Origin: an uncultured Gammaproteobacteria bacterium
GTDB taxonomy: Bacteria > Pseudomonadota > Gammaproteobacteria > PS1 > Pseudothioglobaceae
DNA length: 64,000 nt
Assembly (NCBI GenBank): GCA_913020715.1
Contig: CAJVZH010000004.1
Location: forward strand, 44,599-108,598
Direction of reading: 5' to 3'
Position 1 is the stretch's first letter. Every line of letters starts with the position of its first letter. The notes under the pieces were generated by a model. That model did not search any database and had not been told where the DNA came from. It saw nothing but the letters and a program-made list of their open reading frames with translations. This document shows, piece by piece, positions 1-11,468 of the stretch. Both the position numbers and the translations under genes were made by a program.

Positions 1-123
1 AACCAGTAAGTCAACATCTGGCCATCCGCCTGCGGCCAGAAATAGGGCCCAATAAGTTGGCCACAGCAACAAGTAAATGCCCACTGGCTTATCAAGACGC
101 ATTAAGCGAAAATAGGCACTCAC
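1..123 (-). CDS. ubiA: 4-hydroxybenzoate polyprenyltransferase UbiA, 5' end only
   Basis: The first 41 codons of a gene that continues beyond base 1. The GTG start (bases 123-121) overlaps the TGA of rluC as GTGA, so the two are translationally coupled. The visible residues include [20 protein letters not shown], the N-terminal signature of UbiA, the membrane prenyltransferase that attaches the polyprenyl tail to 4-hydroxybenzoate in ubiquinone synthesis; the first membrane segment begins in this stretch. The aspartate-rich catalytic motifs lie outside the window. Family assignment rests on pattern recognition of a short segment but the match is specific. Confidence 0.8.
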   Translation of the reverse strand, partial: MSAYFRLMRLDKPVGIYLLLWPTYWALFLAAGGWPDVDLLV

Positions 124-1055
124 AGCTTTTTCAAGAAATCTTCAAGCTCAACAGGCAATGGCGCAATGACTTTTTGAATTTCATTAGTTGTCGGATTGGT
201 AAAGGTGAGGGCCTTGGCATGAAGGAATAATCGATTGAGCCCTTTGGCTTTCATTTGTGTATCAAACTGACGATCGCCGTATTTATCGTCCTGAGCGATT
301 GGGTGACCCGTGTGTTTGGCATGCACGCGAATTTGGTGCGTTCTACCGGTTTCAATCACCACCTCAACAAGTGAAGCACTAAAATCCTCATGATGATAGT
401 TCTTCAATGGATGAAAGTGGCTGAGCGACTCCTTGCCTTTGCTGTCAATCACACTGTAACGAGAGTTCTGGAAAATAGGTGCGTCAACTGTATGCCGTTT
501 TTTACTCCAAGACCCTTGAACCAAAGCAACATAGCGCTTTTCCATCTGATGTTTTGTAAGTTGTTCGTGCAAAGCCTTTAATACCGAGCGTTTTTTTGCC
601 AAAATCAAAACACCCGAAGTGGCACGGTCAAGTCGATGCACAAGTTCAATCGGACGATTGAAATCAGCCTTTAATGCCTCAATAATACCAATGCCAATAC
701 CGCTGCCGCCATGCACCGCCATGCCGCTTTTCTTGTTAATAACCATCAGCCCTTTATCTTCATAAAGTATGGAGTCATGCAAGGTTTCGATCATGCCGGC
801 AGAAGGTTTGTGCTCTTTTTCCGCAGCAAGTCTAATCGGCGGTATTCGAACAACATCTTCGAGCTGTAATTTATACTCGGCCTTTTTACGCCCCTTATTC
901 ACGCGCACCTCGCCTTTACGAATAAGACGATAAATGTGTGACTTGGGCACGCCCTTAAGTTGCTTTAGAAGGAAATTATCTAGGCGTTGGCCAATCGAAA
1001 ATTCGTCAACAGTGGCCAATTTAACCGAGTTGTGTACAGACGGTTGATCGCTCAT
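120..1055 (-). CDS. rluC: RluC-type 23S rRNA pseudouridine synthase
   Basis: 311 residues, the normal length for RluC/RluD-type enzymes that isomerise uridines of 23S rRNA to pseudouridine in the cytoplasm. An S4 RNA-binding domain lies at about residues 21-75 and the catalytic domain follows, with the HRLDRATSG motif whose aspartate (about D143) is the catalytic residue. The ATG overlaps the last base of the tatD stop codon (TAATG), so it is the downstream member of a coupled pair, and ubiA follows with a GTGA overlap. RluC rather than RluD is favoured by the N-terminal style, but the paralogues are hard to separate by eye. Confidence 0.87.
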   Translation of the reverse strand: MSDQPSVHNSVKLATVDEFSIGQRLDNFLLKQLKGVPKSHIYRLIRKGEVRVNKGRKKAEYKLQLEDVVRIPPIRLAAEKEHKPSAGMIETLHDSILYEDKGLMVINKKSGMAVHGGSGIGIGIIEALKADFNRPIELVHRLDRATSGVLILAKKRSVLKALHEQLTKHQMEKRYVALVQGSWSKKRHTVDAPIFQNSRYSVIDSKGKESLSHFHPLKNYHHEDFSASLVEVVIETGRTHQIRVHAKHTGHPIAQDDKYGDRQFDTQMKAKGLNRLFLHAKALTFTNPTTNEIQKVIAPLPVELEDFLKKL

Positions 1056-1822
1056 TAGAAAAAAAGACGCCTAAAGTTGTTGGTTGTTGTTTCGGCAATT
1101 GCTTCAATACTAGAGCCTCGCACTTCGGCTAATTTTTCAGCAACATGATAAGTAAACGCCGGGCTATTCGGTCGACCACGATGTGGCATCGGCGTCAAAT
1201 AAGGTGAATCAGTTTCTACCAAAAGCCGATCTTCGGGTACTTTTTTGGCAACTTCTCGCAAATCTTTGGCGCTATTAAAAGTCAGAATACCAGAGAAAGA
1301 AATGTAGAAGCCAAGATCCAGAGCGGCTTTTGCCGTTTCCCAATCCTCAGAAAAACAATGCATCACGCCTGCCTCTACCTTTTCTTCGCGCATAATGGCA
1401 ATGGTGTCTTTTTTCGCTTCACGCGTGTGAATAATCATCGGTTTTCTGGTGCGATTTGAGACTTCTATATGGCGACGAAAGCGGTCGCGTTGCCAGTCGG
1501 CCTCATCTTTTTTAATATGGAAATAATCCAAGCCGGTCTCTCCAATGGCAATCACCCGATCACTTTTTGAAAGCTCGATTAATTCATCAACACTGGGGTC
1601 TTTGCCATCCACCTCTGTTGGATGAACGCCGACAGAGGCATAAATACTTGGGTGCGCAAGAGCCAAATTATGGACGTCATCGAAATGCTCTAGATCAATA
1701 CAAACGCACAAGAACTCGGTAACTGATAATTCTTTGGCATGCGCCAGCATGGATTCAATACTACCGCCAAAGGCGTCTAGATCAACACGGTCAATATGGC
1801 AATGAGAGTCAACGATTTTCAT
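1055..1822 (-). CDS. tatD: TatD-family metal-dependent hydrolase
   Basis: 255 residues, a TIM-barrel metallohydrolase of the TatD DNase family. Metal-binding residues are visible: the HCH pair at residues 7 and 9, the glutamate in IGETGLDYF (about E95), the histidine in IIHTREA and the aspartate in ETDSPYLTP near the C-terminus. Family members act as 3'-5' exonucleases in DNA repair or as D-aminoacyl-tRNA-related hydrolases, and the exact substrate cannot be read from sequence. Its stop codon overlaps the start of rluC. An 84-base gap separates it from rsmG upstream. Confidence 0.88.
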   Translation of the reverse strand: MKIVDSHCHIDRVDLDAFGGSIESMLAHAKELSVTEFLCVCIDLEHFDDVHNLALAHPSIYASVGVHPTEVDGKDPSVDELIELSKSDRVIAIGETGLDYFHIKKDEADWQRDRFRRHIEVSNRTRKPMIIHTREAKKDTIAIMREEKVEAGVMHCFSEDWETAKAALDLGFYISFSGILTFNSAKDLREVAKKVPEDRLLVETDSPYLTPMPHRGRPNSPAFTYHVAEKLAEVRGSSIEAIAETTTNNFRRLFF

Positions 1823-1906
1823 GGTATTTAATTATGAGACCTTTTACACATTATTTATTCATCCTTATCGCTCAGCAAATTTTAAATGATTTGTGCAAAG
1901 ATCTCA

Positions 1907-2518
1907 CTATAACTGAATTTCTAAAAGTGATCGCCTGTCGGAAACAAAAGGCACGTTCAGGCTGTGAGAGGTAATTTTAGCATCAACAGCCCGTTCTTCA
2001 TCTGCATGGTCACCTTTCATAAGCAGGTAGCTGCCGTCGTGGGCTAACAAGTGTTTTGTTAAACTCAGCGTTTTGTCCACTTCGGCAAAAGCTCTGGAGG
2101 TAATTTGCGAGAAAAGGGGTCCTGGAGAAAAAGACTCAACCCGTGCATTGACGACAGTTAAATTACTAAGACCGAGCTCAGTTTTAACCACCTGCATAAA
2201 GCGACATTTTTTACCAACACTATCAAGCACAGTAACACTGACATCACTCCGCATAATGGCAATGACAATACCAGGCAAGCCTGCACCCGCACCTACATCC
2301 AATAACTGACCTTTCCTAATAAAAGGCAATATGGAAAGGCTATCAACAAGGTGTTTTTTAACAGCCTCAAGCGGATCACGGATCGCACTGAGATTATACG
2401 TTTTATTCCATTTTTGAATAAGCGCACAGTAATCCAGTAGCTGCTGAATTTGGTCTTCAGTGAGTAAAATACCCATCAACGCTGCGCCCTCGCAAAGCAA
2501 GGCTCGTTCTTCGCTCAC
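1907..2518 (-). CDS. rsmG: 16S rRNA (guanine527-N7)-methyltransferase RsmG
   Basis: 203 residues, full length for RsmG (GidB), the SAM-dependent enzyme that methylates G527 of 16S rRNA. The SAM-binding loop [17 protein letters not shown] lies near residues 71-87, followed by the acidic loop in [13 protein letters not shown]. The start overlaps the mnmG stop as ATGA, the classic gidA-gidB arrangement. In many gammaproteobacteria parA/parB follow; here the next genes are tatD and rluC instead. Confidence 0.93.
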   Translation of the reverse strand: MSEERALLCEGAALMGILLTEDQIQQLLDYCALIQKWNKTYNLSAIRDPLEAVKKHLVDSLSILPFIRKGQLLDVGAGAGLPGIVIAIMRSDVSVTVLDSVGKKCRFMQVVKTELGLSNLTVVNARVESFSPGPLFSQITSRAFAEVDKTLSLTKHLLAHDGSYLLMKGDHADEERAVDAKITSHSLNVPFVSDRRSLLEIQL

Positions 2519-4389
2519 AGTACCTTTCTGTAGGTCTTTAAGTAAACCAAAAGAATCGAAATAGAGGCGGGAGTTACCCCTTGAATTCGGCTCGCTTGAC
2601 CTATGGTTTCTGGCCTAGATTCACTGAGTTTTTGAATGACTTCAGCTGACAGTGCTTTAATCAAAAAGTAATCCATACCCTCGGGCAATTTTGTGCCTTC
2701 GTTCTTACGGTATTTCTCAATTTCATCTAATTGGCGCTTGATATAGCCTTCGTATTTAATTTGATTTTCAACCTGCGCAATTAACGAGGGATCCTCTAAA
2801 AACGGCTTGGCTTTTTCAATTTTACTGAGCAGCTTATAATCAATTGACGGTCTTTTAAGTAGCGCCTCAAGACTGTATTCGTGATTAAGATTAACTCCCA
2901 AAACGCTCTGCGCTTGGGCGTCATCGGCCTGCACCCAAAAAGACTTAAGTCTTTGCTTCTCGGCGGCAATTTGCTCGTATTTTCCACAAAAAGCTCGCCA
3001 ACGCGCCTCATCAATAAGACCCATTTCTTGCGCTTGGGGTGTTAAACGTTCATCGGCGTTGTCTTCACGCAAGAGCAAGCGATACTCTGCACGCGAGGTA
3101 AACATGCGGTACGGCTCACTCGCGCCTTTGGTGGTCAAATCATCAACCATTACACCAATATAAGACTCGTCGCGCTTCGGCACCCAAGAACTCAACTCTT
3201 TCACTTGCAGTGCTGCATTAATGCCTGCCAACAAACCTTGTGCGGCCGCCTCTTCATAACCGGTTGTGCCGTTGATTTGACCGGCAAAGAATAAGCCGGA
3301 TATTTTCTTAAGCTCTAAGGTTTGCTTGAGCCCTCGTGGGTCGAAAAAATCGTACTCAATCGCATAGCCAGGACGCATGATTTTGGCATCCTCAAACCCT
3401 TTTATCGAATGTATAAAAGCTTCTTGAACTTCGTAAGGCAGCGATGTAGAAATACCGTTTGGATAAACTTCGTTGGTTGTCAAACCCTCGGGCTCAACAA
3501 AAATTTGATGCGAATTACGCTCAGAAAAGCGCACCACTTTGTCCTCAATCGAAGGGCAGTAACGCGGACCAACGCCTTCAATGTTCCCAGAATACATAGG
3601 CGAGTCTTTCAGGCCAGAGCGAATAATATCGTGGGTTTTTTCATTGGTGTGTGTGATGTAACACGGGATTTGTTGGGGGTGGTCCGCGCTAGAACCCATG
3701 AATGAAAAAGTTGGCAGGGGTGTGTCGCCATGTTGCTTTTGCAACACATCAAAATTGATTGTTCTGGCGTCAAGCCTCGCAGGAGTGCCTGTCTTAAGTC
3801 GCCCAACGCCTAAATCATAGCTTCGCAGTTTCTGCGATAGGGCATTAGCTGGCGCATCACCGGCACGCCCACCTTGGAAATTCTTTTGACCAATATGAAT
3901 AACACCACCCAAGAATGTACCAGAAGTGAGTATGACTTTATCAGCAAAAAACGTCAGTCCCATTTGTGTAACAACGCCTTTAACTTGGTCGTTCTCGATA
4001 ATAAGGTCATCAACCGATTGCTGGAATATGCTCAAGTTTGGTTGATTTTCTAGCGCGTAACGCACTTCGGCCTTATAAAGAATGCGGTCGGCTTGCGCAC
4101 GAGTCGCCCTCACTGCAGGCCCTTTAGAGGCGTTAAGTGTGCGGAACTGAATGCCGGCCTTGTCAGTCGCTTTGGCCATGATGCCGCCCATCGCATCAAT
4201 TTCTTTCACCAGATGGCCTTTACCAATACCGCCAATGGCGGGATTGCAGCTCATTTGACCAAGGGTTTCAATATTATGAGTAATCAACAAGGTGTCGACA
4301 CCCATGCGTGCCGAGGCAAGTGCGGCTTCAGTGCCGGCGTGACCGCCGCCAACAACAATGACAGGATAATATTTACTTTGTTCGATCAT
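2515..4389 (-). CDS. mnmG: tRNA uridine-5-carboxymethylaminomethyl modification enzyme MnmG
   Basis: 624 residues, the usual length for MnmG (GidA). With MnmE it installs the cmnm5 group at wobble U34 of certain tRNAs, using FAD and methylene-THF. The FAD-binding [17 protein letters not shown] motif is at about residues 14-30, the [13 protein letters not shown] signature and the [11 protein letters not shown] segment follow, and the C-terminal MnmE-binding helical domain ends in TYRKVL. It is the first gene of mnmG-rsmG. A terminator and a possible promoter -10 lie just upstream, so it is separate from the glycolytic operon. Confidence 0.95.
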   Translation of the reverse strand: MIEQSKYYPVIVVGGGHAGTEAALASARMGVDTLLITHNIETLGQMSCNPAIGGIGKGHLVKEIDAMGGIMAKATDKAGIQFRTLNASKGPAVRATRAQADRILYKAEVRYALENQPNLSIFQQSVDDLIIENDQVKGVVTQMGLTFFADKVILTSGTFLGGVIHIGQKNFQGGRAGDAPANALSQKLRSYDLGVGRLKTGTPARLDARTINFDVLQKQHGDTPLPTFSFMGSSADHPQQIPCYITHTNEKTHDIIRSGLKDSPMYSGNIEGVGPRYCPSIEDKVVRFSERNSHQIFVEPEGLTTNEVYPNGISTSLPYEVQEAFIHSIKGFEDAKIMRPGYAIEYDFFDPRGLKQTLELKKISGLFFAGQINGTTGYEEAAAQGLLAGINAALQVKELSSWVPKRDESYIGVMVDDLTTKGASEPYRMFTSRAEYRLLLREDNADERLTPQAQEMGLIDEARWRAFCGKYEQIAAEKQRLKSFWVQADDAQAQSVLGVNLNHEYSLEALLKRPSIDYKLLSKIEKAKPFLEDPSLIAQVENQIKYEGYIKRQLDEIEKYRKNEGTKLPEGMDYFLIKALSAEVIQKLSESRPETIGQASRIQGVTPASISILLVYLKTYRKVL

Positions 4390-4406
4390 GTGTTTGTTTT
4401 AACAAT

Positions 4407-4430
4407 AAAAAAAGACCCGCATTGCGGGCC
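4407..4430 (-). terminator. intrinsic terminator of the tkt-fba operon
   Basis: Read on the minus strand, a GC-rich stem (CCCGC with GCGGG, three-base loop) is followed by a run of seven T. It lies between the end of fba and the start of mnmG, where an operon terminator is expected. Confidence 0.75.
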
Positions 4431-4434
4431 TCTT

Positions 4435-4440
4435 ATTATA
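4435..4440 (-). promoter_or_regulatory. possible -10 element for mnmG
   Basis: On the minus strand a perfect TATAAT hexamer lies about 46 bases upstream of the mnmG start, directly before the hairpin that ends the fba operon. No good -35 hexamer was found at 16-18 bases, so the call rests on the -10 and position only. If real, the mnmG transcript would begin within the upstream arm of the terminator hairpin. Confidence 0.35.
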
Positions 4441-4505
4441 CCTTTGTCGCTCAACTTAGCCAGAACATCTAATTTGCACGATGCATAGCGCTGAGATGTT
4501 AAAGG

Positions 4506-5567
4506 TTAGTATTTATAACCAGCCTCAAACAGAGTGGCTTGAGAAGAGGGTTGAGAGCCTGAAACATAGTCGCCCATAGAGGCTTCAGAGTTGGCTTGCG
4601 CTCTTGCCATTAAAGCTTTTTGTCCCGCTGTATCGCCACCGTCTTTCCAAGCTTGTAAGCAAGATTGTTGCAATGCTCTACCGTAAGAGAATGTCATACT
4701 CCAAGGGCTTTTGCGGTCCATGCTGTTCATCGTATTCAAATAAACAGAGGCGTCTTCCTCTGTTAAACCACCGGAAAGGAACATAATGCCGGGAACGGCA
4801 TCAGGGACACAACGATCCATGGTGCGTACCGTTATTTTTGCGACCTCTTCCGGGCTTGCTGTATCGGCATTATCAGCTCCTGAAACAGTCATTGACGGCT
4901 TTAATAAAGTACCTTCTAGCAAAACACCATTTTCTTCACAAGCCTTATAGACTTCGTTAAGAATCCTCTCTTGTACTTCCGCTGTACGTTCAATCGTATG
5001 ATCGCCATCCATTAAAATCTCAGGCTCAATAATTGGCACAAGACCAGAATCTTGACAAGTTCTGGCATAACGAGCCAAGCCCCAAGCGTTTTCTTTAATG
5101 GCCAGATCACTTGGACAGCCATCGGCAGTAATTTGCAATACAGCGCGCCATTTAGCAAAACGTGCACCGCGCTGATAATACTCAGCCGTACGCTCGGCTA
5201 AACCCTCTAAGCCTTTGCACCAAGTTTCAATGGGGTTGGCGCCTGCTAAAGGACTCAATCCTTTATCAACCTTAATGCCAGGAATAATACCCAACTCGTC
5301 CAGCTTAGCAAGCATTGTGCCTCCAGCCAGGTGGTTCTGATAGAGCGTTTCTTCAAAAAGAATTGCGCCACTGATGTAGTTCCCCAAACCTTGTGCATTA
5401 AACAACATACCGCGATAAGCCTGGCGATTAGCCTCTGTGTTCTCAACATTGATGCCCGCAAGGCGTTTACCAATAGTTGGTGTAGACTCGTCCACTGCAA
5501 GAAGGCCCTTGCCTTTTGCAGCCAAGAGACTAGCTGTCTCTCTCAATTCATCTTGCTTTTCAATCAT
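4506..5567 (-). CDS. Class I fructose-bisphosphate aldolase
   Basis: 353 residues. This is a class I (Schiff-base) aldolase of the type best known from animals and plants, not the zinc class II enzyme (FbaA) usual in gammaproteobacteria. Seen in sequence: AAKGKGLLAVDESTPTIGKR near the N-terminus, the Schiff-base lysine in LLKPSMTVSG (about K223), and a C-terminal tyrosine, as in vertebrate aldolases. It cleaves or forms fructose 1,6-bisphosphate (and sedoheptulose bisphosphate in some families). It is the last gene of the tkt-gap-pgk-pyk-fba operon, 27 bases after pyk. Confidence 0.92.
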   Translation of the reverse strand: MIEKQDELRETASLLAAKGKGLLAVDESTPTIGKRLAGINVENTEANRQAYRGMLFNAQGLGNYISGAILFEETLYQNHLAGGTMLAKLDELGIIPGIKVDKGLSPLAGANPIETWCKGLEGLAERTAEYYQRGARFAKWRAVLQITADGCPSDLAIKENAWGLARYARTCQDSGLVPIIEPEILMDGDHTIERTAEVQERILNEVYKACEENGVLLEGTLLKPSMTVSGADNADTASPEEVAKITVRTMDRCVPDAVPGIMFLSGGLTEEDASVYLNTMNSMDRKSPWSMTFSYGRALQQSCLQAWKDGGDTAGQKALMARAQANSEASMGDYVSGSQPSSQATLFEAGYKY

Positions 5568-5594
5568 TCTTTTTTTCCCGCCCTTTTTTAAAAT

Positions 5595-7049
5595 TTATTC
5601 GTGATAATCGCCTTCGCCAACACGAAGGATTTTCATCAGATTCGTTCCACCAGTTGAAAACTTGTGCATTCCTTTGGTAAGCACCACCAGGTCTCCGTCC
5701 TCTACTACTTCGCTTTCGATTAAGGCATCTACAACTGCCTCATTAACCTTACTCCAATCGCTAGCACTCTCTGTACCCATACTGCATGGATAAACGCCGC
5801 GGTAAAGGGTTACCGTGCTCAACGTTTTGTCATTTTCTGACATTGCGAAAATAGCAATATTTGAGCTGATTCTTGACATCCACAGCGCTGTTTTTCCAGA
5901 CTCTGTCAATGAGGCAACAACTTTTACACCCAAATGGTTTGCCGCATACATGGCACTCAGCGCAATTGTCTCATCAATATCTTCAAACTCTTCATTGAGG
6001 CGGTGTCGTGACACGGCCGCAGTTGGGTTTTTCTCAGCCTCAATACATACTTCAACCATTGTTTGAACCGCATTAACAGGATAATCGCCAGCGGCAGTTT
6101 CAGCTGACAACATCACCGCATCAGTGCCGTCTAACACGGCATTGGCAACATCAAACACTTCTGCACGCGTCGGGATTGGGTTGCCAATCATAGATTCCAA
6201 CATTTGCGTCGCGGTAATAACGACCTTGTTCTGCGATCTTGCCATTTGAATCAATCTTTTTTGTTGTGCTGGTAATTGCGGATCGCCAATCTCAACACCT
6301 AAATCACCACGAGCAACCATAACGCCGGCCGACTCTTCAATAATCTCTTCAATAACACCTTTCACCAAAGCTTCGGCGCGCTCAATCTTAGAAATAACAC
6401 CCGCTCTAGAGCCGGCAGCCGCTAGTAATTTCTTAGTTTCTCTGACGTCATTCGCATGCACGGGAAAAGACAAAGCAACGTAATCCGCGTCCGCTTCAGC
6501 AGCCACCAAAATGTCTTTCTTGTCCTTTTCGGTAAGGGCGCTAGCACTTAAGCCGCCACCTTTTAAATTAATGCCTTTTTTGTTGGATAATGGGCCTGCC
6601 TGGGTGACAACAGTATGGATTTTAGAACCATCCACGCTGGTCACTTTCAGTACAATTTTGCCATCGTCTAAAACCAACAAATTATCTGGCTTAACTTCAT
6701 TTGGCAATGTTTTATAGCTAATACCAACCGAATTTTGGTCGCCAGAATCAGCATCCAGTTCTGCATCAAGGGTAAAGCTGTCGCCTTCATTTAGCTGAAT
6801 CTTGCCATCTTTGAAAGACGAGATTCGAATTTTTGGGCCTTGTAGATCCATCAAAATACCGATATAGGTATTGTTCTTTTTGGCATAAGCCCTAACAGCC
6901 TCCACACGACCCAAATGCTCTGAAGCCTCGCCGTGAGAAAAATTAATGCGTACAACGTTTACACCAGCATCAAGAATGCCTTCCAGCACACCAGGTCTAT
7001 CCGTAGCAGGACCTAAAGTGGCGAGAATTTTCGTTCTTCTAAAAATCAT
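5595..7049 (-). CDS. pyk: Pyruvate kinase
   Basis: 484 residues, the length of a PykA/PykF-type pyruvate kinase, converting phosphoenolpyruvate and ADP to pyruvate and ATP. Seen: RRTKILATLGPATD at the N-terminus, VRINFSHGEASEH, the catalytic lysine in VISKIERAEAL, the metal-binding VMVARGDLGVE, and the signature ITATQMLESMIGNPIPTRAE. The C-terminal regulatory domain is complete. It sits between pgk and fba in one operon. Isozyme type and effector cannot be judged by eye. Confidence 0.95.
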   Translation of the reverse strand: MIFRRTKILATLGPATDRPGVLEGILDAGVNVVRINFSHGEASEHLGRVEAVRAYAKKNNTYIGILMDLQGPKIRISSFKDGKIQLNEGDSFTLDAELDADSGDQNSVGISYKTLPNEVKPDNLLVLDDGKIVLKVTSVDGSKIHTVVTQAGPLSNKKGINLKGGGLSASALTEKDKKDILVAAEADADYVALSFPVHANDVRETKKLLAAAGSRAGVISKIERAEALVKGVIEEIIEESAGVMVARGDLGVEIGDPQLPAQQKRLIQMARSQNKVVITATQMLESMIGNPIPTRAEVFDVANAVLDGTDAVMLSAETAAGDYPVNAVQTMVEVCIEAEKNPTAAVSRHRLNEEFEDIDETIALSAMYAANHLGVKVVASLTESGKTALWMSRISSNIAIFAMSENDKTLSTVTLYRGVYPCSMGTESASDWSKVNEAVVDALIESEVVEDGDLVVLTKGMHKFSTGGTNLMKILRVGEGDYHE

Positions 7050-7077
7050 TGGTCGTATCTCCTTTCAACTCAAATTA

Positions 7078-8241
7078 TTATTCAAATCCTCTTGCTTCCA
7101 GCGCCTCAACAACTGGTAATTTCTTGCCTTCAAGAAACTCCAGAAAAGCGCCCCCGCCTGTTGAAATATAAGAGATTTTATCTTCAATATTATACTTACT
7201 AACTGCAGCCAGTGTATCGCCACCACCCGCAATTGAGAAGGCATCAGAGTCCGCAATAGCAAGCGCTATCACCTCTGTGCCATTTGCAAACTGATCGAAC
7301 TCGAACACACCCAGAGGGCCGTTCCAAACAATCGTGCCTGCATTTCTCATAATTTCCGCCAATTCTTGGGCAGAATTTGGACCGATATCAAAAATCATAT
7401 CGTCCGCAGCAACACTCGCGGTACTTTTAGTTTCGGCCGTTGCAAATTCCGAAAATTCCTTGCCACATACAACATCCGTTGGTACGGGAATCTGGCAATC
7501 TTCCATTAAAGATTTTGCGGTTGGAATCAAGTCGTGCTCACACAAAGACTGACCCACAAGATTACCTTGTGCGGCAATAAAAGTATTAGCAATACCGCCA
7601 CCAACAACCAACCGATCAACAATCTTTGAAAGAGACTCTAGAACAGTCAACTTTGTTGACACCTTGGAGCCACCAACAATCGCCACCATTGGTCGGGCTG
7701 GATTATCTAGCGCCTTACCGAGTGCATCAAGCTCACCAATTAGTAGTGGCCCTGCACAAGCAATTGGTGCAAACTGAACAACGCCGTGCGTTGAAGCATG
7801 CGCTCTATGAGCTGTACCAAAAGCATCTTGCACACAAATATCACACAAGGACGCCATCTTTTTAGAGAGCGCCTCATCATTTTCTTTTTCGCCTTCGTTA
7901 AACCGAACATTTTCACAAAGGATAACTTCACCATCGTTAAGATCAACACCATCAAGCCAGCTCGAAACAAGCCTCACCTTCTGATCCAGCAACTTAGATA
8001 AATATTCAGCAACTGGCGCCAATGAAAACCTCTCCTCGAATTCTCCTGCAGTAGGTCTACCAAGGTGAGAGGTGAGTATCACTTTTGCGCCCGCCTTGAC
8101 GGCATGCTTAATCGTTGGCAAAGAGGCCTGAATACGCTTATCGCTAGTAACCTTGCCGTCTTTAATAGGCACATTTAAGTCTTGCCTAATTAAAACACGC
8201 TTACCGGATAAATCCAGATCGGTCATTCGTATTACGTTCAT
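7078..8241 (-). CDS. pgk: Phosphoglycerate kinase
   Basis: 387 residues, full length. It transfers a phosphate between 1,3-bisphosphoglycerate and ADP. Seen: the N-terminal [19 protein letters not shown], the substrate-binding TSHLGRPT, the nucleotide-binding GGSKVSTKL, and GGGDTLAAV near the C-terminus. Twenty-four bases downstream of gap and 28 upstream of pyk, in the order common to gap-pgk-pyk-fba operons of autotrophic and methylotrophic proteobacteria, where the genes serve both glycolysis and the Calvin cycle. No Calvin-specific gene (RuBisCO, phosphoribulokinase) is in the window. Confidence 0.96.
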   Translation of the reverse strand: MNVIRMTDLDLSGKRVLIRQDLNVPIKDGKVTSDKRIQASLPTIKHAVKAGAKVILTSHLGRPTAGEFEERFSLAPVAEYLSKLLDQKVRLVSSWLDGVDLNDGEVILCENVRFNEGEKENDEALSKKMASLCDICVQDAFGTAHRAHASTHGVVQFAPIACAGPLLIGELDALGKALDNPARPMVAIVGGSKVSTKLTVLESLSKIVDRLVVGGGIANTFIAAQGNLVGQSLCEHDLIPTAKSLMEDCQIPVPTDVVCGKEFSEFATAETKSTASVAADDMIFDIGPNSAQELAEIMRNAGTIVWNGPLGVFEFDQFANGTEVIALAIADSDAFSIAGGGDTLAAVSKYNIEDKISYISTGGGAFLEFLEGKKLPVVEALEARGFE

Positions 8242-8265
8242 AAGACTCTCTGCTTTACTTGGTAA

Positions 8266-9267
<1,002 letters not shown>

Positions 9268-9282
9268 CTAACTCCTAATAAA

Positions 9283-11271
9283 TTAACCTAATACCGACTC
9301 AACAGTAGCAACAACCCTTTCTACTGTGAAACCAAAATGTTTAAACAAATCAGCCGCTGGGGCAGACTCGCCAAACGTTGTCATTGCAACCACGCCACCA
9401 TCAAGGCCGACGTACTTATACCAAGAATCTGCAACACCCGCCTCAATTGCAACACGCTTAACACCTGGTGTTAGCACGGAATCTCTGTATGCTTGGTCTT
9501 GTTCGTCAAATGCGTTCGTACATGGCATTGAAACCACGCGAACTTTCTTGTCTGACATTGCATTCGCTGAATCAACCGCAAGCGAGACTTCTGAACCTGT
9601 CGCAATCAAAATAATATCCACATCGCCGTCACAATCTTTCAAGACGTAACCGCCCTTCTCAATATTGGACACTTGCTCCACTGTTCGCTCCATTGGCGTC
9701 AAGTTTTGACGAGAGAAGATTAACGCTGTTGGCGCATCACCTCTTTGCATGGCCACTTTCCAAGAAACGCCAGATTCGATCGCATCACATGCTCTCCAAG
9801 TATGGAAGTTTGGAATCACGCGCATACTTGCAATTTGTTCAACCGCTTGATGCGTTGGACCGTCTTCACCCAGACCGATAGAGTCATGCGTGTATACGTA
9901 AATCGTACCAATTTTCATCAAGGCTGACATACGCAGTGAGTTACGCATGTACTCCATAAACATCAAGAATGTTGCGCCATAAACTTTAAAGCCACCGTGC
10001 AAAACCATGCCGTTCATCATTGCTGCCATGCCAAATTCGCGCACACCCCATGAAATGTAGTTGCCATCAGCATTGTCGTGATTAACCACTACTGAGCCCG
10101 ACCAGTTAGTCAGGTTAGAGCCTGTTAGATCTGCTGAACCGCCAAACAATTCCGGCACAACTGGGCCCATTGCTTCGATCGCATTTTGTGAGGCTTTTCT
10201 TGAAGCAATATTGGGCATCTCTTCTTGAGTCTTGGCAATATATTTGTCCATCTCTTCAGAAAAATTAGCCGGCAATTCGCCCGCCATACGGCGCTCAAAC
10301 TCGCTCGCTTCAGTAGGGTAAGAAGCGCTATAAGCTCTAAATCGCTCATTCCAATCCAATTCATCCTCTTCGCCTTGCGCTTTGTGATCCCAGCCATCAT
10401 AAATGGCTTGCGGAATTTCAAATGGCGCGTGCGTCCAGCCCAATTGTTCGCGTGTTTTAGCAATCTCTTCGTCACCCAAAGGGGCGCCGTGACAATCGTG
10501 CGTTCCTGCAAGATTTGGCGAGCCGAAACCAATCACAGTGCGTGTGCAAATCAATGTTGGTCTGCCACTCGTCGCTTTTGCTTCAGCGATCGCTGCATTA
10601 ATTTCTTCCGCATCATGGCCATCAACATTGGCAATTACATGCCAACCGTAAGACTTGAAACGACCTGGAACGCCTTTTTCCATCCAGTCGCCAATATGGC
10701 CATCAATAGAAATATCGTTGTCATCCCAAAATGCAATTAATTTCCCAAGACCCATTGTGCCCGCCATTGCGCAAGACTCGTGAGACAAGCCCTCCATTAA
10801 GCAACCATCGCCCATAAAGGCATAAGTAAAGTGATCAACAATTGCATGGCCTGGCTTATTGAAGGTTGCGGCCATGGTGCGCTCAGCAATAGCCATACCC
10901 ACCGCATTGGTAATGCCTTGACCTAGCGGCCCAGTTGTTGTTTCAACGCCGTCCGCATAACCGTATTCTGGATGACCTGGTGTTTTTGCATGCAGTTGAC
11001 GAAAATTTTTGATCTCTTCAATGCTTAAATCAAAGCCAGTCAAATGCAATAATGAGTAAAGCAGCATTGAGCCATGACCGTTAGATAGTACAAAACGATC
11101 GCGATCAGCCCACTTGGCATTGTTTGGGTTATATTTCAGGTGCGAGTTCCACAATACTTCGGCAATATCAGCCATACCCATTGGGGCGCCAGGGTGGCCG
11201 GACTTAGCCTGTTGCACGGCATCCATACTTAGGGCACGGATAGCGTTTGCTAATACTCTTTGTTCTGACAT
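9283..11271 (-). CDS. tkt: Transketolase
   Basis: 662 residues, full length. It moves two-carbon units between sugar phosphates using thiamine diphosphate. Seen: [18 protein letters not shown], the ThDP-binding [14 protein letters not shown] (about residues 154-167), DDNDISIDG, and the transketolase motif 2 [12 protein letters not shown]. First gene of the tkt-gap-pgk-pyk-fba operon; a recognisable promoter lies 34-60 bases upstream. In autotrophs this order is linked to the Calvin cycle; here it is equally compatible with the pentose phosphate route and sugar-phosphate recycling. Confidence 0.96.
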   Translation of the reverse strand: MSEQRVLANAIRALSMDAVQQAKSGHPGAPMGMADIAEVLWNSHLKYNPNNAKWADRDRFVLSNGHGSMLLYSLLHLTGFDLSIEEIKNFRQLHAKTPGHPEYGYADGVETTTGPLGQGITNAVGMAIAERTMAATFNKPGHAIVDHFTYAFMGDGCLMEGLSHESCAMAGTMGLGKLIAFWDDNDISIDGHIGDWMEKGVPGRFKSYGWHVIANVDGHDAEEINAAIAEAKATSGRPTLICTRTVIGFGSPNLAGTHDCHGAPLGDEEIAKTREQLGWTHAPFEIPQAIYDGWDHKAQGEEDELDWNERFRAYSASYPTEASEFERRMAGELPANFSEEMDKYIAKTQEEMPNIASRKASQNAIEAMGPVVPELFGGSADLTGSNLTNWSGSVVVNHDNADGNYISWGVREFGMAAMMNGMVLHGGFKVYGATFLMFMEYMRNSLRMSALMKIGTIYVYTHDSIGLGEDGPTHQAVEQIASMRVIPNFHTWRACDAIESGVSWKVAMQRGDAPTALIFSRQNLTPMERTVEQVSNIEKGGYVLKDCDGDVDIILIATGSEVSLAVDSANAMSDKKVRVVSMPCTNAFDEQDQAYRDSVLTPGVKRVAIEAGVADSWYKYVGLDGGVVAMTTFGESAPAADLFKHFGFTVERVVATVESVLG

Positions 11272-11304
11272 TGTGGGGCCTTAACTACTATGAAGAAACC
11301 TTGC

Positions 11305-11331
11305 ATTATACCTTAGAGAAAAGCGCGTCAA
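11305..11331 (-). promoter_or_regulatory. promoter of the tkt-gap-pgk-pyk-fba operon
   Basis: On the minus strand TTGACG, a 15-base spacer and a perfect TATAAT. Transcription would start about 26 bases before the tkt ATG. The spacer is slightly short for sigma-70. Confidence 0.6.
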
Positions 11332-11420
11332 TATCCACATAACACCCGAAAAAATTTCAATTGTACTATACTGTTTTTCCTAAGAAATTACCCCCCAAAG
11401 CTTTGCCGGAGGCCAGATGT

Positions 11421-11448
11421 AAAACAAGCCTCAAATGAGGCTTGTTTT
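11421..11448 (-). terminator. terminator of the fhs-fdhD-fdsB-fdsA operon
   Basis: A perfect 13-bp palindromic stem, AAAACAAGCCTCA with its complement and a two-base loop. The flanking A and T runs make it able to work in both directions. It lies 21 bases past the fdsA stop and separates the C1 genes from tkt. Confidence 0.85.
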
Positions 11449-11468
11449 AGTCGTTCTTTTAGAAATTA

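Noticed and set aside
3322..3705. Plus-strand 127-codon frame within mnmG
   Set aside because: Shadow of a highly conserved gene.
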